From assembly GCF_003457605.1 (NCBI RefSeq), contig NZ_QRAN01000010.1, positions 96,061 through 160,060 on the forward strand: 64,000 bases of DNA, given 5' to 3'. Both the position numbers and the translations under genes were made by a program. Below are positions 1-9,833 of this stretch, piece by piece (the stretch's first letter is position 1; every line of letters starts with the position of its first letter). Source of the stretch: Seongchinamella sediminis. GTDB taxonomy: Bacteria; Pseudomonadota; Gammaproteobacteria; Pseudomonadales; Halieaceae. The notes under the pieces were generated by a model. It saw only the letters and a list, made by a program, of their open reading frames with translations. It was not told where the DNA came from and did not search any database.

Positions 1-272
1 GCCTGGTCAACGAGCTGAAGCTGGACTGGCGCTACGGCGCCGCCTTCTTCGAGAAACACCTGATCGATTACGATGTGGCGAGCAATTACGGCAACTGGCA
101 GTATCTCGCCGGCGTCGGCGCCGACCCCCGGGGCGGGCGCCATTTCGACCTGGACAAGCAAACCCGGGAGCACGATCCGGACGGGATTTTTATCGAGCAG
201 TGGGGCGGCCGCCGGCCCAGCCAGCCAGAATTCGTGACCGATGCCGCCGACTGGCCCATCAGGGAACCCTGA
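1..272 (+). CDS. DASH-type cryptochrome/photolyase, C-terminal part (5' truncated by window edge)
   Basis: The reading frame is open from the first bases (codon phase starts at base 3) to TGA at 270-272, about 89 residues. It reads as the end of the FAD-binding photolyase domain: [19 protein letters not shown], then [13 protein letters not shown] and a DPDG stretch before IEQW. The [12 protein letters not shown] block is the conserved flavin-pocket region of the cryptochrome/photolyase superfamily, and the [14 protein letters not shown] wording is typical of the DASH branch. Known DASH proteins repair cyclobutane dimers, mainly in single-stranded or looped DNA. Its last 14 bases overlap the stop end of the convergent photolyase gene. 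The N-terminal antenna domain is outside the window. Confidence 0.85.
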   Translation, partial: LVNELKLDWRYGAAFFEKHLIDYDVASNYGNWQYLAGVGADPRGGRHFDLDKQTREHDPDGIFIEQWGGRRPSQPEFVTDAADWPIREP

Positions 273-1794
273 GCAGGCGATCACCCTCCCGCTGCGCCCA
301 CTGGAGAATACTCTCGCGCTCGCGGGCAGGTTTTTTGTCCCAGTTCCTGAGCGCCAGGGACATTCGCGGGTTTTCCTCCAGGCTGGCCCGGTGGCGGTTG
401 ATGAAGGCCCAGTACAGGCTGTTGTAGGGGCAGGCGTTCTCGCCTGTCACCCGGTCGGGCCGGTAGCGGCAGCTGGCGCAGTGATTACCCTGGCGCTGGA
501 TGTACCTGCCACTGGCGGCATAGGGTTTGCTGGCCATCAGCCCGCCGTCAGCGAACAGCGCCATGCCCAGGGTGTTGGGCAGCTCGACCCACTCGAAGGC
601 ATCGACGTACACGGCCAGGTACCACGCACAGACCTCCCGCACTGACAACCCGGCCAGCAGGGCGAAGTTACCGATCACCATCAAGCGCTGGATATGGTGG
701 GCGTAACCCAGGTCCAGCGACTGTTTGAGCGCCCGCTGGAGGCAGCGCATATCGACCTCCGCGTCCCAGAACCAGGCCGGCAGCGGCTGCTCCGCCTGCA
801 GGCCATTGCGCTCGCCATACTCAGGCATGGCGAACCAGTAGATGCCGCGTACGTACTCCCGCCAGCCCAGCACCTGGCGGATAAAGCCCTCCGCCGCCGC
901 CAGTGAGCAGCGGCCATCCCGCCAGGCAGCTTCCACCTGCCGACAGCTTGCCAGCGGGCACAGCAGGCCAATATTGAGGTACATGGACACCAGGCTGTGG
1001 TACAGCCAGTCTGACTCTTCCGCCAGGGCGTCCTGGTACTGCCCGAAGCGGTCCAGGCAGTGGTCGATAAAAAACGCCAGCTGCTCCTCGGCCCCGGCGC
1101 GGGTCACCGCCAGGTTGAAGCTGGCCAGGTCACCGGGATTGTCCGGGAACGCTGCCGCCACCAGTTCCAGCACCTCGCGAGTGATCGCATCGTGCTCCAG
1201 TTCGGCCCTGGCCGGCACCTGGTGCTTGCCGCGCCAGCCGGCGCGGTTCTCCCGGTCATAGTTCCAGCGGCCGCCCTCGGGCTCGCCCTCCTCGTCGAGC
1301 AGGATCTGGTAGCGCCGGCGCATCACCCGGTAGAAGTGTTCCATCCGAAATGTCTTGCGGCCAGCGGCCCAGGCGTTGAAATCTCCGGTGGCACAGAGGA
1401 AGCGGTTGTCTGCTGCCCAGTCCAGGGCCACGCCGCTGTTGCGGGACCAGTCCTCGAGCGCCTGCTGCACCCGGTATTCGCCCGGCTGGCAGCAGCGCAG
1501 GCGGCCGCAGCCCTCCTCCCGCACAATGCGATCCAGGGCATCGGCCAGGGAGCTCAGCCCCTCCTCGTAGGCATAGTAGGTGACCGTGAAGCCAGCAGCG
1601 CGCAATTCCTCGCGGAAGTGACGCATGGCGGAAAAAACAAGGGCGATCTTGTGCCGGTTATGGCGCACGTAGCTGGCTTCCTCGGCCAGCTCTGCCATCA
1701 GCACGTGGCAATCGGCGGGGGTCGCGCCCTGCAGCGCGCCCGCATCGAGGGTGAGCTGGTCGCCGAGCACCAGAATCAGGTTTTTCTGTGACAT
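259..1794 (-). CDS. Iron-sulfur bacterial cryptochrome/photolyase (FeS-BCP, PhrB/(6-4) photolyase type)
   Basis: A 511-residue protein of the deoxyribodipyrimidine photolyase-related family. It opens with [17 protein letters not shown], the Rossmann start of this branch. Near the C-terminus it has HCASC and ACPYN, Cys at about 439, 442 and 455, plus an upstream PLASC cysteine. This matches the four 4Fe-4S ligands known in Agrobacterium PhrB. Family members are (6-4) photolyases or blue-light sensors using FAD and a lumazine-type antenna. The frame extends upstream to 1941, but that stretch lacks family similarity, so ATG at 1794 is chosen. The gene converges on a DASH cryptochrome, giving two different light-driven DNA repair or sensing proteins side by side. 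Confidence 0.9.
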   Translation of the reverse strand: MSQKNLILVLGDQLTLDAGALQGATPADCHVLMAELAEEASYVRHNRHKIALVFSAMRHFREELRAAGFTVTYYAYEEGLSSLADALDRIVREEGCGRLRCCQPGEYRVQQALEDWSRNSGVALDWAADNRFLCATGDFNAWAAGRKTFRMEHFYRVMRRRYQILLDEEGEPEGGRWNYDRENRAGWRGKHQVPARAELEHDAITREVLELVAAAFPDNPGDLASFNLAVTRAGAEEQLAFFIDHCLDRFGQYQDALAEESDWLYHSLVSMYLNIGLLCPLASCRQVEAAWRDGRCSLAAAEGFIRQVLGWREYVRGIYWFAMPEYGERNGLQAEQPLPAWFWDAEVDMRCLQRALKQSLDLGYAHHIQRLMVIGNFALLAGLSVREVCAWYLAVYVDAFEWVELPNTLGMALFADGGLMASKPYAASGRYIQRQGNHCASCRYRPDRVTGENACPYNSLYWAFINRHRASLEENPRMSLALRNWDKKPARERESILQWAQREGDRLLRVP

Positions 1795-1989
1795 GGGGGA
1801 AATACGCGGCAAAACGGCCTGCGGATGGCTGGTCACAGGCCTCGGCGGCGCAATGGGGCCCCACTGATCTGCGATGCTGGCAATCTCGTCCAAATAACGA
1901 CAAAATCTGTGCCCCGAACACGCGCAGTCACCTGCGCCCATGCCCGCAACCTGAATCGGTAAACGCTGCGCCCACGCAAAGAGACTTCC

Positions 1990-3630
1990 ATGAAAGCATC
2001 AGACCTGTTCGTCAAAGCCCTGGAAGCGGAGGGTGTCAAATACGTGTTCGGCATTCCCGGCGAAGAGAACCTGGACCTGCTCGAGTCGCTGCGCAAGTCC
2101 TCCATCGAGCTGGTGCTGACCCGGCATGAACAGGCCGCGGGCTTCATGGCGGCCACCTATGGCCGGCTCACCGGCCACGTCGGCGTCTGCCTGTCGACGC
2201 TGGGTCCAGGCGCCACCAACCTGGTTACGGCCGCGGCCTACGCCCAGCTGGGGGCCATGCCGATGTTGATGATTACCGGCCAGAAGCCGATCCGCACCAG
2301 CAAACAGGGCCGCTTCCAGGTTATCGACACCGTCGACATGATGCGACCGCTGACCAAGTTCACCACCCAGGTCGTCGGCGGTGAGCGAATCCCCTCGGTG
2401 GTGCGTGAGGCCTTCCGGCTGGCCGAAGAGGAGCGCCCCGGGGCAACCCACATCGAGTTGCCGGAGGACATTGCCGCCGAGCAGACAAGCGCCGGGCTTA
2501 TTGCCGAGAGCAAGACGCGCCGGCCGATCGCCGAGCACAAGGCCATCGACTGCGCGGTGGCGATGATCGAGCAGGCCCGCTCTCCCCTGCTGCTGATCGG
2601 CGCCGGCGCCAATCGCAAAATGACCAGCCTGATGCTGGGCCAGTTTGTCGAACTGACCGGCATCCCCTTCGTTACCACCCAGATGGGCAAGGGCGTGCTC
2701 GATGAGAACGGGGAGCTGTATCTCGGCACCACCGCCCTGTCCGAGGGTGACTTCGTCCACCGGGCCATAGATGCTGCCGACCTGATTATCAACGTGGGCC
2801 ATGACGTGGTCGAAAAACCGCCATTCCTGATGAGCCAGGGCGGTCCCAGGGTGATTCATGTCAACTTTGAATCCGCCGCGGTGGACCCGGTTTATTTTCC
2901 GCAGGCGGAAGTGATCGGGGACATTGCCAACAGTATCTGGCAGATCAAGGAAAAGATCAGCCCGCAGGCGCAGTGGGACTTTTCCTTCTTCGCTGAGGTG
3001 CACAACAGCTTCATGGAACAGAAAATCGAATCCGAATCTGACCAGCGCTTTCCGCTGCTGCCGGAGCGCCTGGTCACACGGGTCAATGAGGCCCTGCCCA
3101 GGGACGGCATGATCACCCTGGACAACGGGATGTACAAAATCTGGTTTGCGCGCAACTATCCCGCCTCCTACCGCAACTCGATACTGCTGGACAACGCGCT
3201 GGCCAGTATGGGCGCAGGACTGCCCTCGGCAATCGCCGCCAAACTGGTATTCCCGGAGAAGGCCGTTATCTCCATCTGCGGCGACGGTGGCTTCATGATG
3301 AACAGCCAGGAGGTGGAAACCGCCGTGAGACTGGGCCTGCACCTGGTGGTACTTATCCTGCGTGACGATGCCTACGGCATGATAAAATGGAAGCAGAGCC
3401 ATATGCAGTTTGCCAGTTTCGGCCTCGATTATGGCAACCCGGACTTCGTCAGCTATGCCGCGAGCTATGGCGCTCGCGGCTGGCGGGTGAGTTCGGATGA
3501 CAATCTGGCCAGCACGATTGCACAGTGCCTGCAGGAACCGGCCGTCCACATTGTCGACGTTGCCGTTGACTACAGCATGAACGAGCAAACGCTCTACCAT
3601 ACCCTGAAGGAACTCAGCCAGGACCTATAA
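1990..3630 (+). CDS. Acetolactate synthase-like ThDP enzyme, large subunit
   Basis: A 546-residue thiamine-diphosphate enzyme of the acetolactate synthase family: two pyruvates give 2-acetolactate plus CO2. The N-terminal domain has FGIPGEENLDLLESL and the catalytic glutamate in TRHEQAAGF (Glu47). The C-terminal domain has the ThDP/Mg motif GDGGFMMN near residue 431, followed by the YGMIKWKQ segment. AAGAGA precedes the ATG. No regulatory small subunit (ilvN/ilvH) is adjacent, so this looks like a stand-alone catabolic or AlsS-like version rather than the ilvBN biosynthetic pair; other ThDP decarboxylases are possible. gdhA follows on the same strand after 44 bases, so cotranscription around pyruvate and 2-oxoglutarate metabolism is plausible. 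Confidence 0.85.
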   Translation: MKASDLFVKALEAEGVKYVFGIPGEENLDLLESLRKSSIELVLTRHEQAAGFMAATYGRLTGHVGVCLSTLGPGATNLVTAAAYAQLGAMPMLMITGQKPIRTSKQGRFQVIDTVDMMRPLTKFTTQVVGGERIPSVVREAFRLAEEERPGATHIELPEDIAAEQTSAGLIAESKTRRPIAEHKAIDCAVAMIEQARSPLLLIGAGANRKMTSLMLGQFVELTGIPFVTTQMGKGVLDENGELYLGTTALSEGDFVHRAIDAADLIINVGHDVVEKPPFLMSQGGPRVIHVNFESAAVDPVYFPQAEVIGDIANSIWQIKEKISPQAQWDFSFFAEVHNSFMEQKIESESDQRFPLLPERLVTRVNEALPRDGMITLDNGMYKIWFARNYPASYRNSILLDNALASMGAGLPSAIAAKLVFPEKAVISICGDGGFMMNSQEVETAVRLGLHLVVLILRDDAYGMIKWKQSHMQFASFGLDYGNPDFVSYAASYGARGWRVSSDDNLASTIAQCLQEPAVHIVDVAVDYSMNEQTLYHTLKELSQDL

Positions 3631-3674
3631 CCCACCGGCGACGGCACGCCCCCGGTCAGCAAGGAGACACACGC

Positions 3675-5018
3675 ATGTACGACGACCTCTCGCTCGAGCA
3701 CTTCATGGAAGGCTTGATCAAACGCAACCCCCATGAGCCGGAGTTTCACCAGGCTGTAAACGAGGTCGCAGAATCGGTTATCCCCTACATCATCGAAAAC
3801 CCCAAATACCGCCAGGCGGGCATCATCGAGCGCATGACTGAACCCGACCGCACTATAATCTTCCGCGTGGTCTGGGAGGACGATGAAGGCAACATCCGGG
3901 TCAATCGCGGCTTCCGGGTGCAGTTCAATAATTCCATTGGTCCCTACAAGGGGGGCCTGCGTTTTCATCACTCGGTCACCCTCAGTGTGCTCAAATTCCT
4001 CGCTTTCGAGCAGACCTTCAAGAACAGCCTGACCGGCCTGCCCATCGGCTCCGGCAAAGGGGGCTCGGACTTCAACCCGAAAGGCAAGTCAGACCGGGAA
4101 GTTATGCGCTTCTGCCAGGCCTTCATGACCGAGCTGTATCACCATATCGGGCCTTATACCGATATCCCGGCCGGAGATATCGGCGTGGGCAGCCGGGAAA
4201 TCAGCTACATGTTTGGCCAGTACAAGCGACTGGCCCACCAGTTTACCGGCGCGCTTACCGGCAAGTCGCTGGAGTACGGCGGCAGCCATATCCGCGCCGA
4301 AGCCACCGGCTTTGGCAACGCCTACTTCATGGAAGAGATGCTCAAGCACCACAACGACTCCATGGAGGGCAAGGTTTGCGTACTCTCCGGTGCCGGCAAT
4401 GTCGCCCTGCACTGTGCCCAGAAAATTGCCGAAATGGGCGGCAAGGTGGTGACGCTCTCGGATTCCTCGGGTTTTATCCACGACCCCGAGGGGATCGACG
4501 AGGAGAAACTCGCCTACCTCAAGGAACTGAAGACGGTAAGGCGCGGGAAATTATCCGAATACGCGGAAACCTACGGCTGTGAGTATTACCCGGACAAGCG
4601 CCCCTGGAGCGTGGCCTGTGATCTGGCCTTCCCCTGCGCCACCGAGAACGAGCTGGACCTCAAGGATGCCAAAGCCCTGATCAAGAATGGCTGCAAGGCG
4701 ATCTCGGAGGGCGCCAATATGCCGACTACCGTGGAAGCCATGCACCTGCTGCAGGAAGCCGGGGTGATCTTCGGCCCCGGCAAAGCGGCGAATGCCGGCG
4801 GGGTCGCCATCTCCGGGCTGGAAATGAGCCAGAACTCGATGCGCCTGTCCTGGCCTGCCGAGGAGGTGGAAAAGAGACTCAGGTTCATCATGCGCGATAT
4901 CCACGACAAGTGTGCGCTGCACGGCAAGGAAGGCGACGGGGTCAACTACGTCAAGGGCGCCAACATCGCCGGCTTCATCAAGGTCGCGGATGCCATGCTC
5001 GCCTACGGGGTGGTGTGA
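3675..5018 (+). CDS. gdhA: NADP-specific glutamate dehydrogenase
   Basis: A 447-residue hexameric-type glutamate dehydrogenase that reductively aminates 2-oxoglutarate with ammonia and NADPH. The motif GSGKGGSDFNPKGKSD at 125-140 holds the active-site lysine (Lys128). The GPYKGGLRFH substrate loop and a Rossmann segment with VLSGAGNVALH follow, and the length equals that of E. coli GdhA. AAGGAG lies upstream of the ATG. It follows the acetolactate synthase-like gene closely and converges on the MFS gene, with six bases between the stops. Confidence 0.95.
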   Translation: MYDDLSLEHFMEGLIKRNPHEPEFHQAVNEVAESVIPYIIENPKYRQAGIIERMTEPDRTIIFRVVWEDDEGNIRVNRGFRVQFNNSIGPYKGGLRFHHSVTLSVLKFLAFEQTFKNSLTGLPIGSGKGGSDFNPKGKSDREVMRFCQAFMTELYHHIGPYTDIPAGDIGVGSREISYMFGQYKRLAHQFTGALTGKSLEYGGSHIRAEATGFGNAYFMEEMLKHHNDSMEGKVCVLSGAGNVALHCAQKIAEMGGKVVTLSDSSGFIHDPEGIDEEKLAYLKELKTVRRGKLSEYAETYGCEYYPDKRPWSVACDLAFPCATENELDLKDAKALIKNGCKAISEGANMPTTVEAMHLLQEAGVIFGPGKAANAGGVAISGLEMSQNSMRLSWPAEEVEKRLRFIMRDIHDKCALHGKEGDGVNYVKGANIAGFIKVADAMLAYGVV

Positions 5019-5024
5019 GCAGCG

Positions 5025-6344
5025 CTAGTCCACCCGCTTGAGCGTCAGGCAGAAAACGCTGGCCAGCAGCGACACCAGCAGCAGCAAAAACAGCACGGCG
5101 TTGGTGCCGTAAACCGTGTCAACCACACCCAGCGCCGACCCGCTGAGCAGAAACAGGCCCAGCACCGTGTTGCTGACCGCGGTGTAGCTGGAGCGGGTGT
5201 CGGCGGTTGCCAGGTCGACCAGGTAGGTCTTGCGGCCCACCCTGGCGCCCTGGTGCGCCACGGCGGCCACGAATATCAGCAGCGACGGCAGCAGCAGCCG
5301 TGCAAGGTACTGCGGTGCCAGCAGGACCGTGGCCAGGGCGACGGCCGTGACCGCGGCCGACAGCGCCGCGGCAAAGGCCATCACATGGTGCGAGGCGCGG
5401 TCTGACCAGCGCCCCCAGAAAGCCCCCGACACCAGCCCGGCGGCGCCCTCGGCCAGCAGCAGGCCCGCCAGCCCGCCGATATCGCTGTCTCCAGTCCGCT
5501 GGATCAGCACCACCAGGTAGGGAATCGCGAAGGCGGTGGCCACCAGCAGCATCCGGGCGAGGACAAAGCGCAGGAACTCGCGGTCACTGGCCAGCAGACC
5601 CAGGCTTGCCAGCGCGTCAGTAATCGCGTTGCCGCCGCCTTCGGTGGCGCCGGGCACCTCGGGAATACCCGCATAGACTGCCGCGGCGGCAAGCCACAGC
5701 AGCGCCGCCGCTGCCAGCAGCAGGGCAAACAGGGTGGTATCCGTCCCGCCATCCCCCGCCCTCCCGGGACTCAACCAGAGCAGGACCGCCACCGCGAGCG
5801 TCACCAGACCCGCGATCGAGGCCGCAAGCCCGGTCAAACGACCGCGGCGGGACTTGGAAATGGTTTTGCCCAGTACGTCCTTGGCAGCCACCGAGCACAC
5901 CCCGCGGGCAAGGCTGAACAGGGCCAGCAGGATAACGATCAGCAGCGACGCGGTTGCGCCGGGTAGCCACAGCAGGGCCGGAACCATGGCCAGCAGGGCC
6001 GCGGCCTGGGCGAGGCTGCCGGCGACCCAGAACCACTTGCGCAGCGGTTGCTCACGTATCCACTGGGCAATAAACAACTGGGGCAACAGGGAGAGGGACT
6101 CGCGCAGGGGGACCAACAGGGAAATCAGGAAGGCGGGAGAGCCGATGCTGGCGAGCATCCAGGCCAGCACCAGGCGGCTTGAGGTCAGCGCATCACCGAT
6201 TTTGGTAAAGGTCTGGGCCAGCAACTGGCGGATGAATGCCCGGGGCTGCTCATCGCAGGCGGCGTCGGGAATATCCTTGCAGACGCGCGCATCCTCGTCT
6301 TCAACCAACAGCGAATAAATACTTTCCGATTGGCTTTTCAACAT
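5025..6344 (-). CDS. MFS transporter
   Basis: A roughly 439-residue polytopic inner-membrane protein with about 12 hydrophobic segments after a charged, probably cytoplasmic N-terminal stretch of about 60 residues. SKSRRGRLTGLAASIAG in the first half resembles an MFS cytoplasmic loop. The substrate cannot be read from the sequence. A GTG at 6350 is also possible, but ATG at 6344 has a better-spaced GGAG. The gene is divergent from the EEP-domain gene, so the two share a 140-base promoter region. Confidence 0.8.
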   Translation of the reverse strand: MLKSQSESIYSLLVEDEDARVCKDIPDAACDEQPRAFIRQLLAQTFTKIGDALTSSRLVLAWMLASIGSPAFLISLLVPLRESLSLLPQLFIAQWIREQPLRKWFWVAGSLAQAAALLAMVPALLWLPGATASLLIVILLALFSLARGVCSVAAKDVLGKTISKSRRGRLTGLAASIAGLVTLAVAVLLWLSPGRAGDGGTDTTLFALLLAAAALLWLAAAAVYAGIPEVPGATEGGGNAITDALASLGLLASDREFLRFVLARMLLVATAFAIPYLVVLIQRTGDSDIGGLAGLLLAEGAAGLVSGAFWGRWSDRASHHVMAFAAALSAAVTAVALATVLLAPQYLARLLLPSLLIFVAAVAHQGARVGRKTYLVDLATADTRSSYTAVSNTVLGLFLLSGSALGVVDTVYGTNAVLFLLLLVSLLASVFCLTLKRVD

Positions 6345-6480
6345 CTCCACACTCCAGGTGGCCCCCGGTTAACTGGATTATCCTGTCAGCGCAGCAACGC
6401 GCCGCCCTACTCAAGCCCCTCAGCCTGGTGTACTGTTAGCAGGACTCCGCGCCGCCGGCGCTGCTGTACGGTACCCGTCA

Positions 6481-7569
6481 TTGACTGCCAGCCTCGCCTT
6501 ACTGACCCTGCCGCTTTGCCTGCTTTCCCTGCTGCCCCTGTGGCAAAACCCCCACTGGCTGGTGCGGTCCGCCGAGTTCGCTAGGCAACAGCTGGCCTGC
6601 CTGCTGGCCGTGAGCCTGGTGGCCCAGCTGACCCTGATGCCGACCGCCACCGCGGCCACAGTCACCCTGTTGCTGCTCACCCTCGCCTGCCTGGCGTGGA
6701 ATCTCCGGCACCTGCTGCGGTTTTTCCCGGTGTGGCCCCGCGAGGTGGCGCAAGCCAGCGGCAGCGGTACCGGTCGCGAGCTCGCCATCATATCGGCAAA
6801 CGTACAGATGGAAAATCGCGAGGCCGAGACCCTGTTGTCGCTGGTGCGCGCAACCGCACCGGACCTGCTGGTGGCGCTGGAATCGGATCAATGGTGGCAG
6901 GACCAGCTCGACACACTGGCAGGCGACTTGCCCCACAGCGTGAAGTGTCCCCTGGACAACCGCTACGGCATTCACCTGTATTCCCGGCTCCCGCTGGTGG
7001 ATCCGCGGGTTGAATTCCTGGTGGAAGACGACGTCCCCTCGATTCATGCCACCGTGGTCCTCGCCAGCGGGGCCGAGGTCAGGCTGCACCTGCTGCACCC
7101 GGCACCGCCGAGCCCGACGGAAAATGACGAGTCGAAGGAACGTGATGCGGAACTGCTGGTCGTGGCCAGGGCGCTGCGCGGGGATTCCCGGCCGACGCTG
7201 GTGGCCGGCGACTTCAATGACATCCCCTGGTCACGAACTGCCACCCTGTTCCGCCGCATCAGCGGCCTGGTCGACCCCCGGGTGGGCAGGTGCATGCTCA
7301 ATACCTTTCACGCCCGCATTCCGGTGTTTCGCTGGCCGCTCGACCACCTGTACCACAGCAGCCACTTCCGCGTGGCGGAGATAAGGCGCCTGCCCTACAT
7401 CGGCTCCGACCATTTCCCGCTGTTTACCCGGCTGGTGCTGGCGGCGCCGGAAAGAGAGCCGCAGCGGCCGCCCCCCGCCCCCGAAGAAGTCGCCGAGGCG
7501 CGGGAGATCACCGCCGCCGGCGAGGTGACGGTCGACAGCGTACCCGAACCCGGGAGCAGCCCGGGCTAG
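6481..7569 (+). CDS. Membrane-anchored endonuclease/exonuclease/phosphatase (EEP) family protein
   Basis: A 362-residue protein. The first about 85 residues form two to three hydrophobic helices. The rest is an EEP-fold hydrolase: SANVQMENREAETLL (metal-binding Asn and Glu), VAGDFNDIPWS (catalytic Asp and Asn) and YIGSDHFPLFTRL (C-terminal Asp-His). This matches the AP-endonuclease/DNase I/phosphodiesterase superfamily, and the membrane anchor suggests the catalytic domain lies on one face of the inner membrane. The start is TTG, with no in-frame ATG near it. The last about 35 residues are Pro/Glu-rich. The substrate is unknown. Confidence 0.8.
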   Translation: MTASLALLTLPLCLLSLLPLWQNPHWLVRSAEFARQQLACLLAVSLVAQLTLMPTATAATVTLLLLTLACLAWNLRHLLRFFPVWPREVAQASGSGTGRELAIISANVQMENREAETLLSLVRATAPDLLVALESDQWWQDQLDTLAGDLPHSVKCPLDNRYGIHLYSRLPLVDPRVEFLVEDDVPSIHATVVLASGAEVRLHLLHPAPPSPTENDESKERDAELLVVARALRGDSRPTLVAGDFNDIPWSRTATLFRRISGLVDPRVGRCMLNTFHARIPVFRWPLDHLYHSSHFRVAEIRRLPYIGSDHFPLFTRLVLAAPEREPQRPPPAPEEVAEAREITAAGEVTVDSVPEPGSSPG

Positions 7570-7570
7570 C

Positions 7571-8452
7571 TCAACCCTCGCGGTAGGGTTTGATCACATT
7601 GTCGGCGTACCAGTTGATCATGCCGATCTTTTCTTCCAGGGTCTGGTTATCGGGTTCGGCGTCATAGGGGTTGCGGAAGGCGATAATAACCTCGGTGACG
7701 CCAGCGTCGGCCAGGTCGCCCAGGCCCTCCTTCGAGTAGGCGGCCTCGGTCATTGCATGGTACTCAAACGCACCCTCGGTACGCCCGTACTCTTCCCGGA
7801 ATGCCTCGATCTGGCCGATCATGCTCCTCAGCTCCTCCAGTGACGAGCCCGCCGAGATCCAGCCATCACCGAGACGCGCCGCCCGGCGCAGGGCCGGCTT
7901 GGCGTGGCCGCCGACCAGCAGGGGTATCCTGTGCTCCGGCACCGGGCACAGCTTGATGGCGTCCAGCTGGAATATCTCCCCGTCATAGCTGAAATAGTCG
8001 CCCGTCATCAGGCCCCTGACAATCTCCAGCATCTCGTCCATGCGCTTGCCGCGTTTTTCCCAGGGCACCTGGCAGGCGAGAAAATCCTCGGGCCACGGGC
8101 TTATGCCCACTCCAAAGGCAAACCGGTCACCTATCATCACCCCCAGGGTCGACAGCTGCTTGGCGACGACGGCGGGCTGGCGCACGGCCAGCTTGACCAC
8201 CGAGGTGGTGAAGCGCAGTTTTTCGGTGCGCGCCGCCAGATAGGGAATCGCCACAAAAGGCTCCAGAAAGGGCACCCCGTCGAGAAAGTCACGGGTACCG
8301 TCATCGTTGTAGGGGTATACATCCGAGCCTTCCTTCGGGTAGCAGATGCTGTCCGGGAAGGTGAACGAATCGAAGCCCGCCTCCTCGGCAGCAATCGCGA
8401 GAGGGAGGTACATGGCGGGGTCACACATGGTGGCGTGATAGGCAAATTTCAT
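7571..8452 (-). CDS. LLM-class flavin-dependent oxidoreductase (luciferase-like, F420/FMN)
   Basis: A 293-residue bacterial luciferase-like TIM-barrel protein. The N-terminus MKFAYHATMCDPAMYLPLA, the segment RFAFGVGISPWPEDF and the VGGHAKPALRRAARLGDGW motif are typical of TIGR-type LLM F420-dependent oxidoreductases. Such enzymes use reduced FMN or F420 on varied organic substrates; cofactor and substrate cannot be assigned here. AGGAG lies seven bases upstream of the ATG. The stop is one base from the stop of the convergent EEP gene. Confidence 0.85.
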   Translation of the reverse strand: MKFAYHATMCDPAMYLPLAIAAEEAGFDSFTFPDSICYPKEGSDVYPYNDDGTRDFLDGVPFLEPFVAIPYLAARTEKLRFTTSVVKLAVRQPAVVAKQLSTLGVMIGDRFAFGVGISPWPEDFLACQVPWEKRGKRMDEMLEIVRGLMTGDYFSYDGEIFQLDAIKLCPVPEHRIPLLVGGHAKPALRRAARLGDGWISAGSSLEELRSMIGQIEAFREEYGRTEGAFEYHAMTEAAYSKEGLGDLADAGVTEVIIAFRNPYDAEPDNQTLEEKIGMINWYADNVIKPYREG

Positions 8453-8588
8453 GGCAGGCTCCTGTTAGGCTTTTGCACAGTCTACGCGCGCAAGCGGAAG
8501 ACAGATTGATCTTCCCACGCTCGCGCCTGCGTATCCAGAGGGTGGTATAACAACCCGCACCCCAGAGCCGCCAACAGCGAGAACCCCA

Positions 8589-9428
8589 ATGCCCGAAGGA
8601 CCTGAAATTCGCCGCTCAGCAGATCAGCTGGCCGAGGTACTGGTGAACCGGGACCTGGTCGCGATCAGGTTCGGCCAACCGCGACTGCGCCGGGAGGCCA
8701 GCCGCCTCCGGGGGCACCGGATCGTCGCCATAGAGACCCGGGGCAAAGCGCTGCTTACCCACTTTGAGCACGGCCTGAGCATTTATTCCCACAACCAGCT
8801 GTACGGGGTATGGAAAGTCGTTAGCGGCCAGCAACTGCCCGCCAGCAAGCGCTCGCTGCGCCTGTTGCTGCAGACCGAGAGCCACAGCGCCATTCTGTAC
8901 AGCGCTTCGGATATCAGCGTGTGGCCAACGGCGGAGCTGGAAGCGCACCCCTTTCTGGCAAAACTGGGTCCGGATATCATGGACGACTCTCTCGGCTGGC
9001 GCGACATTGCGGCCCGCATGCAGCTGCCCCGATTCGCATCAAAGCCGCTGGCAGCGCTCTACCTGGACCAGGCCTTTCTCGCCGGCAACGGCAACTACCT
9101 GCGCTCGGAAATCCTGCACGATGCCAGGCTGCACCACGGCTGTCGTCCCGGGGAGCTGACGCGCGCAGAAACCGGGCGGCTCGCCCGCAGCACGCTGGCC
9201 ATCAGCCGCCGGAGTTACGAGACCGGCGGCATCACCCTTGCCCCCGCACTCTCCCGGCGCCTGGAGCGCCAGGGGCTGGCCAGGAACTGGCGCCGGTTCT
9301 ATGTGTTTGGCAGGGAGGACTTTCCCTGCTACCACTGTGGTCACCACATTCTCAGGACAGAGGTCGGCAGCAGGCGCCTGTACTACTGCCCGCAGTGCCA
9401 GCCTGGCGACCGACCACCCCGGAACTAG
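8589..9428 (+). CDS. nei: Endonuclease VIII (DNA glycosylase/AP lyase)
   Basis: A 279-residue Fpg/Nei-family base-excision repair enzyme that removes oxidised pyrimidines and cleaves the abasic site. The N-terminus MPEGPEIRRSADQL gives catalytic Pro2 and Glu3. ETRGKALLTHF and YSHNQLYGVW are specific to the Nei branch, and the central DQAFLAGNGNYLRSEIL is the helix-two-turn-helix. A C-terminal zinc finger has cysteines at about 247, 250, 267 and 270. It joins the two photolyases and KatG as protection against light and oxidants within 12 kb. Confidence 0.95.
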   Translation: MPEGPEIRRSADQLAEVLVNRDLVAIRFGQPRLRREASRLRGHRIVAIETRGKALLTHFEHGLSIYSHNQLYGVWKVVSGQQLPASKRSLRLLLQTESHSAILYSASDISVWPTAELEAHPFLAKLGPDIMDDSLGWRDIAARMQLPRFASKPLAALYLDQAFLAGNGNYLRSEILHDARLHHGCRPGELTRAETGRLARSTLAISRRSYETGGITLAPALSRRLERQGLARNWRRFYVFGREDFPCYHCGHHILRTEVGSRRLYYCPQCQPGDRPPRN

Positions 9429-9437
9429 GCTCCCGCT

Positions 9438-9680
9438 TCAGGCGCCGGCCAACAGCCGCTGGTAGAGCGCGTCTTTCATGTCGGCCCGGTCGTGCTTCAG
9501 CTGCTGCATGGCCTGGTCTTCTATCGGCGAATTGCGCAGTTCAAGGGTCCGTATCTCCTTGTCCAGCGCGTGGTAGCGCTTGGCCTCGGCGGCAAAATCC
9601 GGATCGGTCTCCATCAGCTTGTTGATCACGTCGGACTTCTCGGGAAAATCATTGAAGAGTGAGTGGTCTTCGCCCAGCAT
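9438..9680 (-). CDS. YdcH-family (DUF465) small protein
   Basis: An 80-residue, highly charged, helical protein. MLGEDHSLFNDFPEKSDVI followed by a stretch of the form F...A..Y..LDKEI matches DUF465/YdcH, whose function is unknown. The frame extends upstream to 9821 without family similarity; ATG at 9680 is preceded by a run of G residues eight bases away and starts exactly at the family start. It lies downstream of katG on the same strand with a 150-base gap, and converges on nei. Confidence 0.85.
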   Translation of the reverse strand: MLGEDHSLFNDFPEKSDVINKLMETDPDFAAEAKRYHALDKEIRTLELRNSPIEDQAMQQLKHDRADMKDALYQRLLAGA

Positions 9681-9833
9681 TACTGCCCCCTGATGCGTTA
9701 GTTCGTAGGTACAAAACCAGGGGCTGCATTGCACAACCCCGACAGAATCAGCGTAGTCACGATCCCCCATTCCCGCCACTGCGGGGGCGGAAACCGGCGA
9801 TTGCGGGCCGGGGCCGCGCAACCGCCGCTGCGG

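Noticed and set aside
1999..3600. 533-residue open frame antisense to the acetolactate synthase gene
   Set aside because: Shadow of the strongly coding plus-strand gene; composition is rich in His, Gly and Gln as expected for an antisense reading.
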